Positions 61,260 to 64,000 of a stretch of 64,000 nucleotides of DNA are shown here, in pieces. The notes below the pieces were generated by a model, which saw only the letters and a program-made list of their open reading frames with translations, was not told the origin of the DNA and searched no databases. How positions within the stretch are numbered: position 1 is the first letter of the stretch; each line of letters begins with the position of its first letter. The translations under genes were made by a program, and so were the position numbers. Source of the stretch: Dubosiella muris (GTDB lineage: Bacteria > Bacillota_I > Bacilli_A > Erysipelotrichales > Erysipelotrichaceae); assembly GCF_004793885.1 (NCBI RefSeq), contig NZ_SRYG01000009.1:1-64000 (forward strand), written 5' to 3'.

Positions 61260-63127
61260 AAAATGTCCTCCTCATTGAACGCATCCATCAAAAGATCAAG
61301 ATGCCGTGTATTGATAAATTCTTTTATTTTCATCGTTGTGTTGAGCCGCTGGTAAAGCCGGAGAAAAAATCCGTTTTCCTTTTTCAGGAATTCCTTGCTG
61401 ACGGCGATCATGAGCACGACCTGGACCATGCCGTATTCCCAGACGATTGGTTTTTCCAGCACCGCGACCGCGATCGCCGGACGAACAACCGTCCCCGCCA
61501 TGCAGTGCGGCACCGCCAGCAAATTGCCGATTTCCGTCGTGCCGAGTTGTTCGCGCTGCCAAAACGAGTCGCGCGCCGTTTCGTCCACGAAGCCTTCGCG
61601 CCACAACCGGTTCGACAAGACGTCCAAAACCTCCTGCCGGCTCATGGGCGGCAAATGGTCGAAAAACAAAGACGGTTGGAACAGCGCGCGAATCGGAACG
61701 GGTTCGCCATCCGTTTGGATGAACCGTTGAATGGAGCGAATGTCCTGTTCGGCAAGCAGCGGCGAGATGTGGATCCAGGGCAGGCTGACTTCCGAGGGAA
61801 GCTGCACCGTCGACAAAATCAAGTCGGCGTCCCGGGGACGAAGCGTCGTGGCCTGCCGCATCGTAAACGTGCCGGTCAAATCGAGCTGTTCGCGGAAGAT
61901 GTCGTTGATTTTGGCGAGCAGCAGCAAGCTGGTTCCCATGCCGGTTGTGCAGACGAGCGCCACTTTTTTGCGCCGGTCCTTTCCGTAGCGGCCCCGGAAG
62001 AGGGAGCCGCCGATGTGCACGGCCAAATAGCCGACTTCCGTTAGCGGAAACATGCAGCCAAAAAGCGACTGAAGCCGGACGGACAAGATTTGCGCCAGTT
62101 CCATCGCGTACGGATACTGGCGGCGAATGTCGTCCAAAATCGGATTCTCGATGACCATGCCGCGCTTGAGCCGCACGAGGGCGACGCTTAAATGCGCGAC
62201 GAGCCCGTCGATGAGTACGGAATCTTGACGAAGGCCGGTTCCATACAAATGGTCGACTTCCACGAGGCTTTTTTGTACCGCCTTGTCCAAAGACTGGCTC
62301 GTTTGGGCGTCGAACCGAAACGAGAGCGATCGTTTTTGGGCGGCCATGTGCCAGGCCAGGTTTTCGATTTCGCCATCGGGCAGCTCGATTTGCACCGCGT
62401 GTTTCAAATCATCGGCCAGCCGCGTGGCGGGCTGGAGAAACTGGCGGGGCGCCGCGTGGGCGCAGGAGAGCGCCATGCCTTTTTGCAGCCGGAACAGCGC
62501 GACTTGCACGTGCAGGAACAAGTTGGCGATTCCCGCCTCGCTGAGAGCGAGGTTTTCCGCGTCCAGCGCGTCTTCGACGAGTTCGTGGATGCGGCGCTGC
62601 TGCATGGCTTGCAGTCCGAAGTCGGGGCTGATTTTTCCGCTGCGGATCAAGTGGAGCAGACAGCTGCGGATTTGTTCCTCGCCGCCTTCGAGCCGAAGTC
62701 CTTGTCCGAACCGGACGAGGGAAAGGCCGAATCCGTCCAGATCCTCTTTTACAAGGTGGATGTCGTTTTTGATGGTCGACTCGCTGACGTACAACCGGGC
62801 CGCCAGATCGGGAACGCTGGCGGTTTCGTTCATTAAGAAGAAACCGGCCAGCCAGCATACGCGCTCGGACTGGGTTTCCGGAATGTCCAGCCGGGCCTCC
62901 AGCAGGGAGGCCAGTCGTTCGCGGGAGGGGCCTTGCAGCGAGCAAGCGCCTTTTTGCAGGACGATGGAGCATTCCGTATCCTTTAGAGCGTGATTGAGGC
63001 GCCTCAAATCTCTGCGGATCGTCTTTTCGGAAACGTTGAGCGAAGCCGCGACTGCGTCCAGCCGCAATGGCCGGTCTGCTTTGCCAAGCAGCCGGATCAA
63101 TTCGATTTCCCGTTTTCCAGCATCCAT
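61256..63127 (-). CDS. PRD-containing transcriptional regulator (LicR/MtlR type)
   Basis: A 623-residue activator of the PTS genes it precedes. Order: winged helix-turn-helix (about 1-80, LDAVAASLNVSEKTIRRDL), a second HTH_Mga-like region, two PTS regulation domains (about 170-400), a GatB-like IIB domain (VALVCTTGMGTSLLLL near 410-425) and a C-terminal IIA domain with AVPHCMAGT, whose histidine can be phosphorylated. Phosphate from HPr and from the IIB of this PTS would switch it. I chose the second ATG, 7 bases after AGGAGG; the first is only one base after it. A cre site lies upstream. Confidence 0.88.
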   Translation of the reverse strand: MDAGKREIELIRLLGKADRPLRLDAVAASLNVSEKTIRRDLRRLNHALKDTECSIVLQKGACSLQGPSRERLASLLEARLDIPETQSERVCWLAGFFLMNETASVPDLAARLYVSESTIKNDIHLVKEDLDGFGLSLVRFGQGLRLEGGEEQIRSCLLHLIRSGKISPDFGLQAMQQRRIHELVEDALDAENLALSEAGIANLFLHVQVALFRLQKGMALSCAHAAPRQFLQPATRLADDLKHAVQIELPDGEIENLAWHMAAQKRSLSFRFDAQTSQSLDKAVQKSLVEVDHLYGTGLRQDSVLIDGLVAHLSVALVRLKRGMVIENPILDDIRRQYPYAMELAQILSVRLQSLFGCMFPLTEVGYLAVHIGGSLFRGRYGKDRRKKVALVCTTGMGTSLLLLAKINDIFREQLDLTGTFTMRQATTLRPRDADLILSTVQLPSEVSLPWIHISPLLAEQDIRSIQRFIQTDGEPVPIRALFQPSLFFDHLPPMSRQEVLDVLSNRLWREGFVDETARDSFWQREQLGTTEIGNLLAVPHCMAGTVVRPAIAVAVLEKPIVWEYGMVQVVLMIAVSKEFLKKENGFFLRLYQRLNTTMKIKEFINTRHLDLLMDAFNEEDIL

Positions 63128-63159
63128 ATCCATTCCTCCTTTGACGCTTTCATTATTAC

Positions 63160-63175
63160 AGGAAAACGCTTTCAT
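63160..63175. promoter_or_regulatory. cre site (CcpA) upstream of the PTS operon
   Basis: AGGAAAACGCTTTCAT, on the minus strand ATGAAAGCGTTTTCCT, fits the CcpA consensus TGAAARCGYTTTCN closely. It lies 33 bases before the PRD regulator start and would place the operon under carbon catabolite repression. Confidence 0.72.
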
Positions 63176-63180
63176 GAACA

Positions 63181-63216
63181 GACATCCTTTGTCTTTTGCG
63201 AAGGACAACCTTTGTC
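63181..63216. promoter_or_regulatory. Two tandem 13-base imperfect palindromes in the divergent gap
   Basis: GACATCCTTTGTC (63181-63193) and GACAACCTTTGTC (63204-63216) differ by one base and start 23 bases apart, about two DNA turns. They lie between the PTS operon and the DeoR gene and are the best candidate for the DeoR operator. Confidence 0.55.
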
Positions 63217-63240
63217 TGTTTGCTTTCGTGCCTTTTCCTT

Positions 63241-63269
63241 TTGTTTCGAAAACGAAAAAGAGATACAAT
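63241..63269 (+). promoter_or_regulatory. Sigma-A promoter of the DeoR gene
   Basis: TTGTTT and TACAAT separated by exactly 17 bases, 36 bases before the start codon. The -35 is overlapped by the inverted repeat TTTCGAAAACGAAA. Confidence 0.65.
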
Positions 63270-63305
63270 AAGACCGACAAGCCATCCGGAAGCGGGGGTG
63301 ATGGA

Positions 63306-64000
63306 ATGATGGCAGAAGAAAGGCTGAGCCGAATCGAGCAGATGACCAACGAAAAAGGGTACGTGTCTACGCGGGATCTGGCTGGCGCGCTGCAAGTGAG
63401 CGAGCCGACGATTCGTTCCGACTGCAAAGAGCTCGAAAAACAAGGGCGCGTCATCCGCGTGCATGGCGGGGCCAAGAGCCGGCGCACCCGGGGCATTTTG
63501 ACGCAATCATCGGAAAAGGACATGGACGACCGGCAGGGCCACGAGCAGGCGGAAAAAGACGCGTTGTGCCGGTACGCGGCCAGCCTCGTCCAGGACGACG
63601 ACTGTATCTTTATTGACGGGGGCACGACGTTCGCCACGATTTTGGATCATCTCAAAGGAAAACGGGTGCGGGTCGTGACGCACAGCCAAATTATTTTGAA
63701 CAGCTTTACGAGCGAGAATGGCGAATTGTTCATGATTGGCGGCAACTACAGCCCGCAATATAAAATGAATCTCGGGCCCGCCGCGCTGGCGGATCTGGAT
63801 TCGTTCAACTTTCAATACGCGTTTTTGAGCTGCGCCGGGGTGGATATCGACCGGCGGAAAGCGTACACTGCCGAGCTGGAAACGGCGGAAGTGAAAAAAA
63901 AGGCGATGAAGCTGGCGGAAAAATCGTTTTTGATTATCGACAGCTCGAAGCAAAAAATCAAAGGGTTTTACAGCTTCGCGGATCTGGACGAGTTTGACGG
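63306..64000 (+). CDS. DeoR/GlpR-family repressor (truncated by window end)
   Basis: The first 231 residues of a DeoR regulator. N-terminal helix-turn-helix with YVSTRDLAGALQVSEPTIRSD (about 17-37) and the RVIRVHGGAK signature after it; then the sugar-phosphate-sensing domain with FIDGGTTFATI and VVTHSQIILN. GGGGGTGATGG precedes tandem ATGs. The gene continues beyond the right edge with no stop inside. It is divergent from the PTS operon and probably represses it; the inducer would be a phosphorylated sugar from that pathway. Confidence 0.9.
   Translation, partial: MMAEERLSRIEQMTNEKGYVSTRDLAGALQVSEPTIRSDCKELEKQGRVIRVHGGAKSRRTRGILTQSSEKDMDDRQGHEQAEKDALCRYAASLVQDDDCIFIDGGTTFATILDHLKGKRVRVVTHSQIILNSFTSENGELFMIGGNYSPQYKMNLGPAALADLDSFNFQYAFLSCAGVDIDRRKAYTAELETAEVKKKAMKLAEKSFLIIDSSKQKIKGFYSFADLDEFD

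Noticed and set aside
1-64000. CRISPR arrays, tRNA genes, insertion sequences with terminal repeats, prophage
   Set aside because: No regularly spaced repeats, no tRNA-like cloverleaf in the gaps inspected, and no integrase or IS transposase; only the Rpn-like gene has a link to mobility.

Overview
The window reads as a single chromosomal stretch of a low-complexity-gut-type Firmicute with a fairly G+C-rich genome. The mix of a sortase-built pilus, a T-box trp operon, AddAB, RNase M5-RsmA-IspE, TagO-type and MreB-like genes, NCS2 and YitT permeases and uronate catabolism points to the class Erysipelotrichia (Erysipelotrichaceae-like). That placement is inferred from gene content and style only; no 16S is in the window.

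Layout. 1-103 is the 3' end of a 23S rRNA gene, followed by two terminators and no 5S gene. 649-10549 holds sugar and uronate genes: aldose epimerase, a HyuA-type ATPase, two peptidase-like proteins, an ion-transporter-type permease, a LacI regulator, then kduD, an RpiB-like isomerase and kduI. 10619-17798 holds a FemX-type aminoacyltransferase, an SDR, a GH3 beta-glucosidase and proB-proA. 17952-31091 is housekeeping: cytidylate-kinase-like protein, Rho, purine permease, addAB, purine nucleoside phosphorylase, YitT, rnmV-rsmA-ispE; it runs on into a DUF1146 protein, a divergent MreB and a TagO-like transferase. 33378-34409 is an Rpn/PDDEXK transposase-like gene.

34878-45975 is the most distinctive part: a nine-gene, one-direction surface-appendage operon with its own signal peptidase I, a 1274-residue LPXTG adhesin, an LPXTG backbone pilin, a class C sortase, a minor pilin-like protein, secreted proteins of TasA/camelysin style and two membrane-anchored proteins. 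A MarR gene faces it and shares its terminator. 46534-49837 returns to uronates (LacI regulator, uxaC, eda). 49857-50477 is a flavin reductase-rubredoxin fusion. 50594-57260 is a complete trpEGDCFBA operon behind a T-box leader. 57194-64000 has a TetR/flavodoxin pair, then a minus-strand galactitol-type PTS operon with its PRD regulator and an L-ribulose-5-phosphate 4-epimerase-like protein, divergent from a DeoR gene cut by the window end.

How it fits together. KduI and KduD turn unsaturated-uronate breakdown products into 2-keto-3-deoxygluconate, UxaC feeds hexuronates in, and Eda cleaves the phosphorylated product. The near-identical TGTAAR-GG-CTTACA sites upstream of galM and upstream of uxaC suggest the two distant clusters share one LacI-type regulator. 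The pilus operon has a strongly A+T-rich centre (about 37200-41000) inside a G+C-rich background, as expected for an exchangeable antigen module. Several genes look catalytically decayed while keeping their fold: the amidase-like domain of the adhesin, the MreB-like protein and the AddB nuclease.
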